A stretch of DNA of 64,000 bases from Rosenbergiella collisarenosi (GTDB lineage Bacteria > Pseudomonadota > Gammaproteobacteria > Enterobacterales > Enterobacteriaceae): assembly GCF_018494085.1 (NCBI RefSeq), contig NZ_JABBFP010000003.1:310001-374000 (forward strand). Direction: 5' to 3'. Positions within the stretch are counted from its first letter, which is position 1; each line of letters starts with the position of its first letter. Of this stretch, positions 8,154 through 16,443 are shown piece after piece. The position numbers were made by a program, and so were the translations under genes. The notes under the pieces were generated by a model that was not told the origin of the DNA, did not search any database, and saw only the letters and a list, made by a program, of their open reading frames with translations.

Positions 8154-8526
8154 ATTTGCCCCTTTCGTAGGTAGCATTAGATTCTCCACACGTTTCGTTT
8201 TAACCAGTACCGCCCCTATCATCTGCAAATGAACGGGATCAACCTTTGCTGATTATATTGCAAATACGCCAGCCCAATAATCTTACAATAGATACTGATT
8301 AAATATCCAATAAACAGCGATAATACTTCCTCTTAGTACTAAAAGCAGACGTAGCGAGGTGCCCCCACTATAGTAATTCTCCAATTCAAGTGTTTAACTC
8401 TTGCAATTAACAGCTATTGATAATAAAAAATAAAGTAAAACTACTCAGAATCTTAGCTGTTTAATTTTATGCGTTTTTGCCAGGGGATATCTTCAAAGCA
8501 TATGTAATGCATTTAAAGGGAGTCTT
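8154..8526. promoter_or_regulatory. Divergent promoter region between antirepressor and gajA-like genes
   Basis: About 370 A+T-rich bases without a gene separate the leftward phage operon from the rightward defence genes. On the minus strand a perfect TATAAT lies at 8252-8257, inside repeat copy A (8212-8266), with only a weak -35. On the plus strand the gajA-like gene has an AAAGGGAG ribosome site at 8516-8523; its promoter probably lies in 8390-8430 (TTGCAA at 8401, several TAATAA-like boxes), but I cannot fix it. Confidence 0.45.
8212..8266. repeat. Imperfect direct repeat, copy A (left of the Gabija-like pair)
   Basis: These 55 bases align with 12593-12646 at about two-thirds identity, with an identical AAATGAACGG core and shared GCCCC, CAAC and ATTG...AAATA blocks. 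The two copies flank the gajA/gajB-like genes in direct orientation. Confidence 0.5.
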
Positions 8527-10311
8527 ATGTATTTATCAAAACTTGTAATCCGCAACTTTAGAAATTTTGAGATGGCTGATATTCCCCTGGCAGGTAATGT
8601 TGTATTATTGGGTGAGAATCGTGTCGGTAAAAGTAATCTGCTTTTCGCAATTCGACTAATTATTGATCCCACTCTGCCTGATTCAGCCAGGCAGCTTAAA
8701 CTTTCAGATTTCTGGGACGGTTGCAACCCTGAATTAAACCCTCAAATTGAGGTGCATCTTGAATTTACCGATTTCGATAGTGATCCTTCTTTATCAGCCC
8801 TCTTGACGGATTTTCGCATAGCAGATGATCCAACCGTAGCAAGGTTGAGCTACATTTTTCGTAAAAAAGAAGAAGTAGATGGAACTCCACGTTCGGGGGA
8901 GGATTATGAGTTTATTATTTTTGGCGGAGGTCAGGAATCGCGGACCATTCCTGGACGCGTCAGGCGGCGGATCTCTGTTGATATGCTGGACGCGTTACGC
9001 GATGCAGAAGCACAACTTGCTTCCTGGAAAAACTCCCCTTTACGCCCGTTATTGGAAGATGCATTCTCTTCACTAAGCCGAACCGATTTGGATCGCGTAG
9101 CAACTGAGCTTCAGACGGCAACGGAAACCATGGAGAAGTTCCCATCAATTAAGGAACTCGAAGATTCTCTACGTGATGGCATTCTTGACCTGGCTGGAAC
9201 GGCTCACGATTTAAATGCCCGCCTCCGTTTTGCACCTACTGACCCGCTCAGATTGATGCGTTCTATCTCTATGTTTATTGATGATGGGAAGAGAGGCATT
9301 ATCGAAGCGAGTCTAGGTTCTGCGAACGTGGCTCTGATATCACTCAAGCTAGCAGAGTTTGCATGGCGACGTGAAAAGAATGAACGTAATTTTTCGCTGC
9401 TTTGTATTGAAGAACCCGAAGCCCACCTTCACCCACAACTTCAGCGTGCTGTTTTTGACAAACTCTTTAATAATACCGAAAAAGATCAGTCATTAATTGT
9501 AACTAGTCACTCTCCCACGTTGGCAACCATTGCTCCTCTTCGTTCTATAGTTCGTATTTGCAGGGATTCTAAAGGACGATCACGAGCTTTTTCGCTAGCT
9601 GAACTACCAGTAACCAGTGAAGAACTTGACGACATTGAACGGTATCTAACAGCAACCAGATCCGAGCTACTTTTTGCTAACGGTGTAATATTTGTTGAAG
9701 GCGATGCTGAGGAGGTTTTACTTCCAGGTTTCGCACAGGCGTTGGGAATCAATCTGGACCAGCTTGGGATTACGGTATGTAACGTAGCGGGAGTTAATTT
9801 TATACCATACGTGAAGCTGGCAGCTAGCCTAGGTCTACCCTTTTCCGTTGTAACTGACTGGGACCCACTGGATGGTAGAAAACAACCGATGGGTAAAACA
9901 CGTTCAATTGGTATCTGGCAGGCATTGAGCGATATATCGGCAAAACCAAAAAAACTAACTCCTGAGCATATTGATTTGTTCAACAATAATCCTTACGAAA
10001 AATGTAAGCCTGTATTTGAAAAGATTGGTATTTTTTTAAACGATCAGACGTTTGAAGTTGCCGTGGCTAATACGAGTGGCCTCAAAGAAGTGCTACTGGA
10101 TATCCTCGATGAGCAGGGATTTGGTACGTTACGCTCATCAAGGATTGCTTCATGGCGCGCCGGTATGGATCCCGACCCAACTCAACTTCTCGCGATGATA
10201 TCTGACATAGGTAAGGGACGATTGGCTGCCAAGCTGAAACAAAAAGCACCAGGGCTTGCACCACCAGAGTATATTGCTTCAGCTATTCAATATGTGGTAT
10301 CGAATGTCTGA
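8527..10311 (+). CDS. gajA: OLD-family ATPase-TOPRIM endonuclease, GajA-like (Gabija defence)
   Basis: A 594-residue protein with an SMC/RecF-like ATPase split around a dimerisation region: Walker A GENRVGKS (29-36) and Walker B-type CIEEPEAHLHPQ (E295-E296), with SHSPTLA just after. It then has a TOPRIM domain with VEGDAE (Glu391) and DWD (Asp444, Asp446), the metal-binding acids. This is the architecture of class 2 OLD nucleases. A UvrD-type helicase gene overlapping the 3' end is the hallmark of Gabija, in which GajA is a nucleotide-gated DNA-cutting enzyme that blocks phage. It has a good ribosome site (AAAGGGAG) and is transcribed against the phage lytic operon. The Gabija call follows from domain pairing; a related OLD-helicase pair outside Gabija cannot be excluded. 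Confidence 0.85.
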   Translation: MYLSKLVIRNFRNFEMADIPLAGNVVLLGENRVGKSNLLFAIRLIIDPTLPDSARQLKLSDFWDGCNPELNPQIEVHLEFTDFDSDPSLSALLTDFRIADDPTVARLSYIFRKKEEVDGTPRSGEDYEFIIFGGGQESRTIPGRVRRRISVDMLDALRDAEAQLASWKNSPLRPLLEDAFSSLSRTDLDRVATELQTATETMEKFPSIKELEDSLRDGILDLAGTAHDLNARLRFAPTDPLRLMRSISMFIDDGKRGIIEASLGSANVALISLKLAEFAWRREKNERNFSLLCIEEPEAHLHPQLQRAVFDKLFNNTEKDQSLIVTSHSPTLATIAPLRSIVRICRDSKGRSRAFSLAELPVTSEELDDIERYLTATRSELLFANGVIFVEGDAEEVLLPGFAQALGINLDQLGITVCNVAGVNFIPYVKLAASLGLPFSVVTDWDPLDGRKQPMGKTRSIGIWQALSDISAKPKKLTPEHIDLFNNNPYEKCKPVFEKIGIFLNDQTFEVAVANTSGLKEVLLDILDEQGFGTLRSSRIASWRAGMDPDPTQLLAMISDIGKGRLAAKLKQKAPGLAPPEYIASAIQYVVSNV

Positions 10312-12085
10312 CCGGCGCGCACTTTCAGAGGCTTTGAATGAGCTATTGCCGAATAGAGAGCAGTATGCTGCGGCCACATACCCCGGCCACTGCGTAGTTA
10401 TTGCTGGGCCAGGTAGCGGGAAAACTAAGACACTAACTACCGCCATGGCACGTGCACTGATTGAAGATATTACTGACCCCCGCGGTGTAGCCTGTATTAC
10501 TTATAACAATGAATGCGCTTCTGAACTTGAAGGACGTCTGGCATCCTTTGACGTTATTGGCGATGACCGGAACTTTATTGGGACCGTTCATAGTTTTGCA
10601 TTAAATCAGGTTTTACTCCCCTACTCACGGTGTATACCTGGCTTACTACCAGATGATTTTCGTGTGGCGACCAGAGATGAAATTCGCTCGGCTGTTGTAG
10701 TGGCTTATAAGGCTATATTCGGAGATGTAGGAAATCCTCATGAACGGTGGAAATTTGCAGAAGAAAAACGACACCGGGATGTGAACCGGCTCCTACCGGC
10801 TTGGCGGAATAATAATCCGGAGCTGGCAGATTTTATTGAAGGTTATGAGGCAGAACTTCGGCGCATGGGCCTGATTGACTTCGATGATATGCCACTCATA
10901 GCTTTTCGTATTATTAGCGAGCAGGAGTGGGTACGTAATGCTATCCGATCGCGCTATCCTGTTTTATTTGTCGATGAATACCAAGATCTGGGGCACGCTC
11001 TACATGAACTAGTTCTTCTGTTGTGCTTTAAAGGGGGAATACGACTATTTGCGGTCGGTGATGCAGATCAGTCCATTTACGGGTTCAATGGTGCAAATCC
11101 AAGGCTGCTGGATAATCTTATTTCACGGGCAGATGTGACACCATTCCGTCTTCGCTTCAACTATCGATCTGGAGCGAAAATTATTAGGGCATCACTAGGT
11201 GCATTGGGAGAAGAACGCAATTATGTTAGCCCCGATGGTAATCCTGAGGGAGAGTTAGGATTCCATGGGGTTAATGGCGATTATGACGCACAAGCTCATT
11301 TTATCGCTAATAATTTAATTCCTTCGTTGTTTGAAAGAGGGTTTCAGCCTGAACGCATAGGGGTTCTTTACCGAGCAGCCTGGCTTGGTGATAAAGTTTC
11401 AGATGAGCTCAAAGCCAGAAATATTTCTACGATACGTGCAGATAGTAATGCCCTTATCAAACGTAATTCTCGTCTTGCCTGTTTCATAGAAGCCTGTAGC
11501 CAGTGGGTAACTGGGGGATGGAAAGAAGCCTCCCCATCATTCAACCACTTACTGGGTCAAGCGCTCTTTATTGTTTATGCCCGCCGCGCAAGCCGTACTG
11601 AAGAACAATTACTGACCATACAACTCATCACTTTTTTGCGAAGCGGGATTGATAAAGCGGAAAGTGCTCACGAGTGGCTTAGACGTTTAAATGAAGAAAT
11701 TATCACCGCCTGGATGAGTATCTCAGATAACACTCAGCAGGAATGGAATGTCATCTCTGAGTTACTGATAAGAACCGATCCCCTCAAAGGACTTGATATG
11801 TCTCTTGATACATTCGCTGGGAAAGTAGAAGGAACTGGACGTATCACCCTTAGTACTCTTCATAGTGCTAAAGGCCGAGAATTCGATGTAGCCATAATGT
11901 TTGGGGTGAATAAATATGACTTCCCTAGTAGGAGAGATTTAGGTTCAGATAATACCCTTCGCGAGGCTCGTCGCCTATTTTACGTAGGTGTCACCCGTCC
12001 CAGAAAAGAGCTGCACATGGTTTATGAAAAGGGTAAGTACTCACGTTGGATTGCCGAATTATATCATCGCAGCCAGAGAATATAG
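10304..12085 (+). CDS. gajB: UvrD/Rep-type superfamily 1 helicase, GajB-like (Gabija defence)
   Basis: A 593-residue SF1A helicase-like protein starting MSDRRALSEALNELLPNREQ (Q-motif region). Walker A GPGSGKT (35-41), motif II VDEYQD (223-228), motif III GDADQSIYGFNGA, motif IV-like FNYRS, motif V STLHSAKGREFD and motif VI RRLFYVGVTRPRKEL are all intact, so it should be an active ATPase. ATG 10304 overlaps the GajA-like stop by 8 bases (ATGTCTGA), implying coupled translation; ATG 10256 is an in-frame alternative. In Gabija, GajB is thought to sense DNA ends or replication products and cooperate with GajA. At about 593 residues it is longer than the roughly 500-residue Bacillus GajB. Confidence 0.85.
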   Translation: MSDRRALSEALNELLPNREQYAAATYPGHCVVIAGPGSGKTKTLTTAMARALIEDITDPRGVACITYNNECASELEGRLASFDVIGDDRNFIGTVHSFALNQVLLPYSRCIPGLLPDDFRVATRDEIRSAVVVAYKAIFGDVGNPHERWKFAEEKRHRDVNRLLPAWRNNNPELADFIEGYEAELRRMGLIDFDDMPLIAFRIISEQEWVRNAIRSRYPVLFVDEYQDLGHALHELVLLLCFKGGIRLFAVGDADQSIYGFNGANPRLLDNLISRADVTPFRLRFNYRSGAKIIRASLGALGEERNYVSPDGNPEGELGFHGVNGDYDAQAHFIANNLIPSLFERGFQPERIGVLYRAAWLGDKVSDELKARNISTIRADSNALIKRNSRLACFIEACSQWVTGGWKEASPSFNHLLGQALFIVYARRASRTEEQLLTIQLITFLRSGIDKAESAHEWLRRLNEEIITAWMSISDNTQQEWNVISELLIRTDPLKGLDMSLDTFAGKVEGTGRITLSTLHSAKGREFDVAIMFGVNKYDFPSRRDLGSDNTLREARRLFYVGVTRPRKELHMVYEKGKYSRWIAELYHRSQRI

Positions 12086-12423
12086 AAACTTATGCACCTG
12101 ACCTATTCCCACTTTATCAATAAACGGCTAAGTTGGCGATACTGACATCTCGCTGTAAAACACTATAGATTTCTGCTCCTCGCACAAAACAGGCTTTCAT
12201 ACTGATTTCATAGCATAATCTTAAGCCTGATTAGTATCGGCAATTTTGGATTTGATGGTAGCGCAACTCTCTGTTCTTAAGATCAGAGTGAATATTTTAC
12301 TTGAAAGTTGTGCGTCGGAGTTTTGGCACCCAAATCAGCAATCATTTTTACAAATAAGGCAGGAATCAAAGGCTAAAGTTTAGCATCTGAATTTGCAGGA
12401 GTATTGGTGATTCTTGTCCGATA

Positions 12424-12447
12424 ACCTTCTGACACAGTGTCGAAGGT
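12424..12447. promoter_or_regulatory. Interrupted palindrome, possible operator
   Basis: ACCTTC (12424-12429) and GAAGGT (12442-12447) flank the 11-base palindrome GACACAGTGTC (12431-12441), with one unpaired base on the left arm. It could be a protein-binding site in the defence region. No family is recognised. Confidence 0.35.
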
Positions 12448-12592
12448 AACAACACAGATACAATAATAGGACAAAATAGGAAAGTTTACTGGTACGCCAA
12501 CGAGCGTAACAGATTTGAACGTTTTTCGGGCACAATTGCTTTATTTATAGGGGAGAACATGCTTCTCTTGACACAGTTCTTATAGCGGCCTA

Positions 12593-12646
12593 GCCCCATT
12601 ATATGTAAATGAACGGAACCAACTTTTATTAGTTGCATTGAAAATA
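12593..12646. repeat. Imperfect direct repeat, copy B (right of the Gabija-like pair)
   Basis: Partner of 8212-8266. Copy A contains the antirepressor promoter box, while copy B lacks the TATAAT and has no intact gene behind it on the minus strand. This suggests a duplicated leader left by the event that introduced the defence genes. Confidence 0.5.
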
Positions 12647-13148
12647 AAAACCAAACGAACTTTTAAAACTCATCGAAAAATATATTGCCGTATTATTCAA
12701 GTGAAAACACACTAAATGAGGATTTTTGACGTATATATCATATTAAATTAACTTATAATATTTTATCATTAATATAAAAATATATTTTATTAAGCAACGA
12801 ATAAATTAACCCCCATAACAAAAGCTAGCTAATGACTACTCCCTCGTCTAATAAATTTAATATACATACAAGATATAGACAATAAACCTTTCTATAAAGA
12901 TAGAATTTAAAACGGGAAGACCTCTTGCATCTCATAAAAATAAAAACCGATATGAGTACAATAAAATTATTAATACCCAGATATCTTAATGAGAATCGCG
13001 TAAATTAAATATTAAAAGATTATTATTAATTAAATTCCCATATGAATATTCTGTCCATCCCCATTCATAAAATTCATTTAAATAGTAGCATTAGCCTTAA
13101 ATTTAATTTAGAATATATCAATTTACAATTACCGGATGATTTGAAGTT

Positions 13149-15125
13149 ATGAGCGAAATTAACATTTCTAGTTGGGATCCACTTGAAACAGCTAATGACA
13201 TTGATAAGGATGTAGTTGCTGCAGCGAAGAAAAGAGAGATAAAGAATATACTAAAGTCATACGTTAGTAATTACGATCCCTTTTCAGAATTACTTCAAAA
13301 CGCTATGGATGCTGTAGAGAAAAGAAAAAATCAATTATCAAGCTATATACCTAAAATATTTATTCACATAGATCTAAATGAAAACTCAATAGAAATCTGT
13401 GATAGCGGGTGTGGTTTTGAAGAAAGCGAATTTAGAGCTTTCCTTGCACCAAGTATATCATTTAAATCCGGTGGAAAAACCAGAGGAAACAAAGGTGTTG
13501 GTGTCACTTATATAGCTTATGGATTCAACAATTTATTCATAAGAACAAAAAACCCTCACTTTAGTTACCAAGGTTTAATGCGGAGAGGAAGAGAATGGAT
13601 TGAAAACATTGATGGATCAGTTGCGCGCCCTAAGATTGAAAAAACAGAAACGCAAAGTGATCTATTTAATCAAATAGACCAAGGGTCGAGTTTCAAAATA
13701 ATATTCACTGGCAGTCATATCCGCCCAGCAAATTTGAGCTGGTATAAGGCTACAACTGCCGAGCAATGGATGTATCTACTATTATTAAAAACACCTTTGG
13801 GAGCAATACAACTTTCAGATAAGAATGATAGTCAAGATATTTTCTTTGATTTACAGGTAACAGCTCCAAACGGAGATGTAACACGTAAAACAGATACACT
13901 AGCTTCATATAAATTCCCACACAACGAAATAAGTGCTTCACAAAATTACACTAAAATAAAAGAAAATATAAAAAAATCCCTAGATCAAGGCCAGGATATC
14001 CAAAAGACTTCTCTACGATTTAGAAATTCAAATGGAATTTATGAATTTTACACTTCAGAATCATTATTATCTTTAATAAAAGAAAAAGATGGGGATGAAT
14101 ATGAATTAATAAAAAATTATAAAGTAACTGCTTATGGTTACTTCGCATATTCCACTGAGGTTTGGGATCAATTAAATGATAAGAAAGCAAAATTAAGGAA
14201 AAACTTAAGAATTATGAAAGGAGGGCTTTGCATCGCTAATAACCGAATGATTCAAGGAGAAAATATAACTATACCCTTGACTAAGAACATTGGGCATCAA
14301 AACCAAACGCATGTAATTGTTCACTTCGAAGGAGCTGATCCAGATCTAGGCCGTAAGGGTTTTCAACCAGAACTAAAAGATTTAGCAGAAAAGATTTCTG
14401 TTGCTATTGTTAGAGAATTAAGCAATCAGAGAATGTATTTAAAATCTGATAGTGGAGCTCAAGCAGACATAGAAAGGGAAATAAAAGTTGATCAATGGTT
14501 AAGAGAATTAGAAGATCATGAGAAAAATAATCCCCTTGTTCTGGATAATGACGTTTTCTTCCTTCCAACTAAAAAAATTTCTATTGGTGCAGTTCCGCAA
14601 TCAGAACAAGATGTTATTGTATTATTTAACCAGCTCCTTGCAGGTGGTGTCATACGAGGAATAAGGCTATTAGCAACGTCGCAATCATCACAATACGATG
14701 GTGTTTTTAGATTTTGTGCTGAAGAACCACTCGAAAATTTATTTTTCGATAAACATAAAAACCCATTAGGTGTTAATTCAGAGCAATTAATAAAACCATA
14801 TATTATCAAACCTAAGATATTAGAATATAAGTACACTCTAGATGGGTTAATCAGAGAATTTGAATCAGAAGTTAAAGATGAGCGTAGTATTGAGTTAGCA
14901 ATCTTTTGGAGTATGGGTACTGAATATGAAAAAAAATATAATGTAATATCTTTATTGGACTTCGACAATATACATCACAGAAAACATCACGGAATAACTC
15001 ACATTCTCAATACCAACACAAACTCATATATTTTTGCCATTTGCCTTGAGGAATTATTTGAACTTTTAAACGACCAAGATAAAGCGCAAGAAAAACAAAA
15101 AACAAAATATGGCGATGTATTTTAA
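13149..15125 (+). CDS. GHKL-type ATPase with probable C-terminal PD-(D/E)XK nuclease domain; candidate defence effector
   Basis: A 658-residue protein. The N-terminal domain has the Bergerat (GHKL) ATP site: N-box ELLQNAMDAV (Glu47, Asn51), G1 box DSGCGF (85-90) and G2 GNKGVGVTY (113-121), as in Hsp90, MutL and MORC ATPases. The middle carries a second Gly/Arg-rich conserved-looking stretch (GADPDLGRKGFQPEL). Near the C-terminus QYDG (Asp517) is followed 42 residues later by LEYK (Glu559, Lys561) and a hydrophobic SIELAIFWSMG strand, matching the D...ExK core order of PD-(D/E)XK nucleases. No helicase motif is present. G+C is about one third, far below the phage and chromosome genes. It sits beside the Gabija-like pair on the same strand. 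ATP-driven sensing coupled to DNA cutting is my inference; I do not recognise a named system. Confidence 0.7.
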   Translation: MSEINISSWDPLETANDIDKDVVAAAKKREIKNILKSYVSNYDPFSELLQNAMDAVEKRKNQLSSYIPKIFIHIDLNENSIEICDSGCGFEESEFRAFLAPSISFKSGGKTRGNKGVGVTYIAYGFNNLFIRTKNPHFSYQGLMRRGREWIENIDGSVARPKIEKTETQSDLFNQIDQGSSFKIIFTGSHIRPANLSWYKATTAEQWMYLLLLKTPLGAIQLSDKNDSQDIFFDLQVTAPNGDVTRKTDTLASYKFPHNEISASQNYTKIKENIKKSLDQGQDIQKTSLRFRNSNGIYEFYTSESLLSLIKEKDGDEYELIKNYKVTAYGYFAYSTEVWDQLNDKKAKLRKNLRIMKGGLCIANNRMIQGENITIPLTKNIGHQNQTHVIVHFEGADPDLGRKGFQPELKDLAEKISVAIVRELSNQRMYLKSDSGAQADIEREIKVDQWLRELEDHEKNNPLVLDNDVFFLPTKKISIGAVPQSEQDVIVLFNQLLAGGVIRGIRLLATSQSSQYDGVFRFCAEEPLENLFFDKHKNPLGVNSEQLIKPYIIKPKILEYKYTLDGLIREFESEVKDERSIELAIFWSMGTEYEKKYNVISLLDFDNIHHRKHHGITHILNTNTNSYIFAICLEELFELLNDQDKAQEKQKTKYGDVF

Positions 15126-15132
15126 TTAAACT

Positions 15133-15173
15133 AGTTACAGAGGTTTTTTAAAGTCTCTGTAACTTTATTTTAT
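15133..15173 (+). terminator. Rho-independent terminator of the GHKL gene
   Basis: AGTTACAGAG (15133-15142) pairs perfectly with CTCTGTAACT (15155-15164) and is followed by TTATTTTAT. It lies in the convergent gap before the replication gene, so it may also reduce read-through from the other strand. Confidence 0.85.
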
Positions 15174-15203
15174 ATAAGCAATACAATCAATGAAACTCTT
15201 TTG

Positions 15204-16079
15204 TTACTCCCCCCTAAACCCAGCAGGAATAGCGTAGTTAGGGTTACTATTTCTAGAGATGATATCTCGCTTAACCCAACTCCCATCGACACGCCTAGGC
15301 CTTCCCGCCTCTTGCCACCGACCTGCTTTCTGCAGATACCCCGGAAACTTGCTTGGTGTGAACAGCGTCATGGGTCGCAAATACTGCTCCTGCTCACTTC
15401 CGCGCCAGTCTTCGATTTTATACTCAACCACCAGCTGGAGTTCGTCAGAGGTAAATCCTTCGCGTAATCTGGCCCTTATGTGTTCCAGTGACGAATTACA
15501 GTTCGTAAATCGTGAACCTGTGATCAAGTTCAGGTGTTTTAAAACTTGCTTAGCCTGGTCTGTAAGTAAAACTTGCGGGTCGGGTTGCTCAGCAACCTGA
15601 CAAATGGGTTTTGAATTTAATAATGGATCCTGTGTTGAATTTACTAACGGATCCCCGCCAGATTCTGGGGGATGAAAATGGTCCGTTTTGCTCGATTTCG
15701 ACGCGTCGGATTTTGACGGGTCAGAATTTGATGCGTCAGATTTTGACCCGTCAGAATTTGAGGGGTCAGAATCTGGCGTATGAGATAAAGTAGCTTGTCT
15801 AAGCTTACTCACATTTAATCGGTAAATATTCGGAGCATTACGATTACCTGATCTCCTTTGCTGACGAGTTAGCCACCCTTCTTTCTCAAGCTTTGCGATC
15901 GCCGTTCGTATAGTTGAAACCCCTGCCCCAAGTTGTCGAGCTATCGTTTCGATACTGGGCCAACACACCCCGTCATCGTTACTGTAGTCAGCGAGGCGTG
16001 CCATGATGGCCACGCTCGTTAACTTCATCCCTGCAGCGGCACAGCCGTCCCATACATATGAACTCAACTTAACGCTCAT
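15204..16079 (-). CDS. Phage replication initiator, O-like, with winged-helix N-terminus
   Basis: A 291-residue protein. The N-terminal 95 residues (LTSVAIMARLADYSNDDGVCWPS..IARQLGAGVSTIRTAIAKLEKEGWL) form a helix-turn-helix/winged-helix domain of the kind that binds phage origins. Next comes a Ser/Asp/Lys repeat region (about residues 100-130) encoded by the 15-bp iterons. The C-terminal part (LNLITGSRFTNCNSSLEHIRARLREGFTSDELQLVV..KIEDW..) matches the conserved phage C-terminal domain TIGR02220. As with lambda O, it should open the origin and recruit the host DnaB helicase. Its ATG overlaps the previous stop by 4 bases (ATGA). No DnaC/P-like partner gene follows; the defence block begins there instead. 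Confidence 0.8.
   Translation of the reverse strand: MSVKLSSYVWDGCAAAGMKLTSVAIMARLADYSNDDGVCWPSIETIARQLGAGVSTIRTAIAKLEKEGWLTRQQRRSGNRNAPNIYRLNVSKLRQATLSHTPDSDPSNSDGSKSDASNSDPSKSDASKSSKTDHFHPPESGGDPLVNSTQDPLLNSKPICQVAEQPDPQVLLTDQAKQVLKHLNLITGSRFTNCNSSLEHIRARLREGFTSDELQLVVEYKIEDWRGSEQEQYLRPMTLFTPSKFPGYLQKAGRWQEAGRPRRVDGSWVKRDIISRNSNPNYAIPAGFRGE
15691..15780. repeat. Tandem 15-bp iterons inside the O-like gene, putative prophage replication origin
   Basis: Five consecutive 15-base units with consensus TCAGAATTTGACGGG fill 15706-15780, and a degenerate sixth lies at 15691-15705. The units (for example TCAGAATTTGATGCG, TCAGATTTTGACCCG, TCAGAATTTGAGGGG) keep the frame and encode the Ser/Asp-rich linker. 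In lambda the origin is likewise a set of direct repeats within the O gene, bound by the O N-terminal domain. Confidence 0.75.
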
Positions 16080-16258
16080 GATGGTTCCCTCTTAAACTTT
16101 TTGGACCATTCTCGACGTGGGCACACACAGTCGTATGGGTACCCTTTCTGTCGGTAGATAACTCGATGGTTGATGATATCTACCCCGACCGTTTGAACTT
16201 CAATTCCATGGGAATTCCGATACCGTGCCACCCAGGGCCTAATGAATTCTTTTTCCAT
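16076..16258 (-). CDS. Small phage protein, DUF4222-like
   Basis: A 60-residue protein starting MEKEFIRPW, with GVDIINHRVIYRQKGYPYDCVCPRREWSKKF, matching the short DUF4222 family found in early operons of enteric prophages. ATG 16258 has an AAGGAAGG site 5 bases upstream. The open frame extends further but the extension has no ribosome site. It overlaps the preceding gene by 20 bases and the O-like gene by 4, as expected in a tightly packed early operon. Function unknown. Confidence 0.65.
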   Translation of the reverse strand: MEKEFIRPWVARYRNSHGIEVQTVGVDIINHRVIYRQKGYPYDCVCPRREWSKKFKREPS

Positions 16259-16439
16259 TTGCGCCTTCCTTGGCCATTTGATTGAACTCCCCCACAATCC
16301 ATTCAGCAAAACTGTGGTGAATAGGGATCCATTTTCCATATACCATCAACGTATAGCAGTAGAGCGTTGGAAACTGGCCCCCACGGACCGGCAACACTCT
16401 CAGTTGCGGCAATTTCTCTTCTGCTGTTACAATGCTCAC
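16239..16439 (-). CDS. Small hypothetical phage early protein
   Basis: A 66-residue frame from GTG 16439, preceded by a GGAG site within the end of the YmfL-like gene. The open frame could begin at TTG 16472. The C-terminal part (YCYTLMVYGKWIPIHHSFAEWI..) looks conserved, but I do not recognise a named family. Position and packing support a real gene. Confidence 0.5.
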   Translation of the reverse strand: MSIVTAEEKLPQLRVLPVRGGQFPTLYCYTLMVYGKWIPIHHSFAEWIVGEFNQMAKEGANGKRIH

Positions 16440-16443
16440 GCGA

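Larger units (their letters stand above)
12086..13148. other. Long gene-free, A+T-rich region between gajB-like and GHKL genes
   Basis: About 1.06 kb without a frame that looks like a gene. From about 12650 to 13148 it is extremely A+T-rich with runs of T, A and TATA-like sequence, the kind of DNA that H-NS binds and silences. It contains repeat copy B (12593-12646) and an almost perfect palindrome at 12424-12447 (ACCTTC..GACACAGTGTC..GAAGGT). TTGACA at 12569-12574 is -35-like but has no clear -10. No obvious terminator follows gajB. It may contain decayed genes, a regulatory region for the GHKL gene, or an unannotated RNA; I see no direct sign of the last. Confidence 0.5.

Noticed and set aside
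9507-9986. 159-residue minus-strand frame inside the GajA-like gene
   Set aside because: It is a Ser-rich antisense shadow of the TOPRIM-coding strand with no domain or ribosome site.
12541-12600. Promoter and micro-ORF near TTGACA 12569
   Set aside because: The ATG at 12559 with GGGGAG upstream gives only 8 codons, and no -10 lies at the right distance from TTGACA.
14516-14968. 150-residue minus-strand frame inside the GHKL gene
   Set aside because: It is antisense to an intact gene with clear motifs, is Ser/Asn-rich, and lacks a ribosome site.
15691-15780. Possible CRISPR-like array
   Set aside because: Units are contiguous 15-mers without spacers and lie in frame within a replication gene, so iterons explain them.
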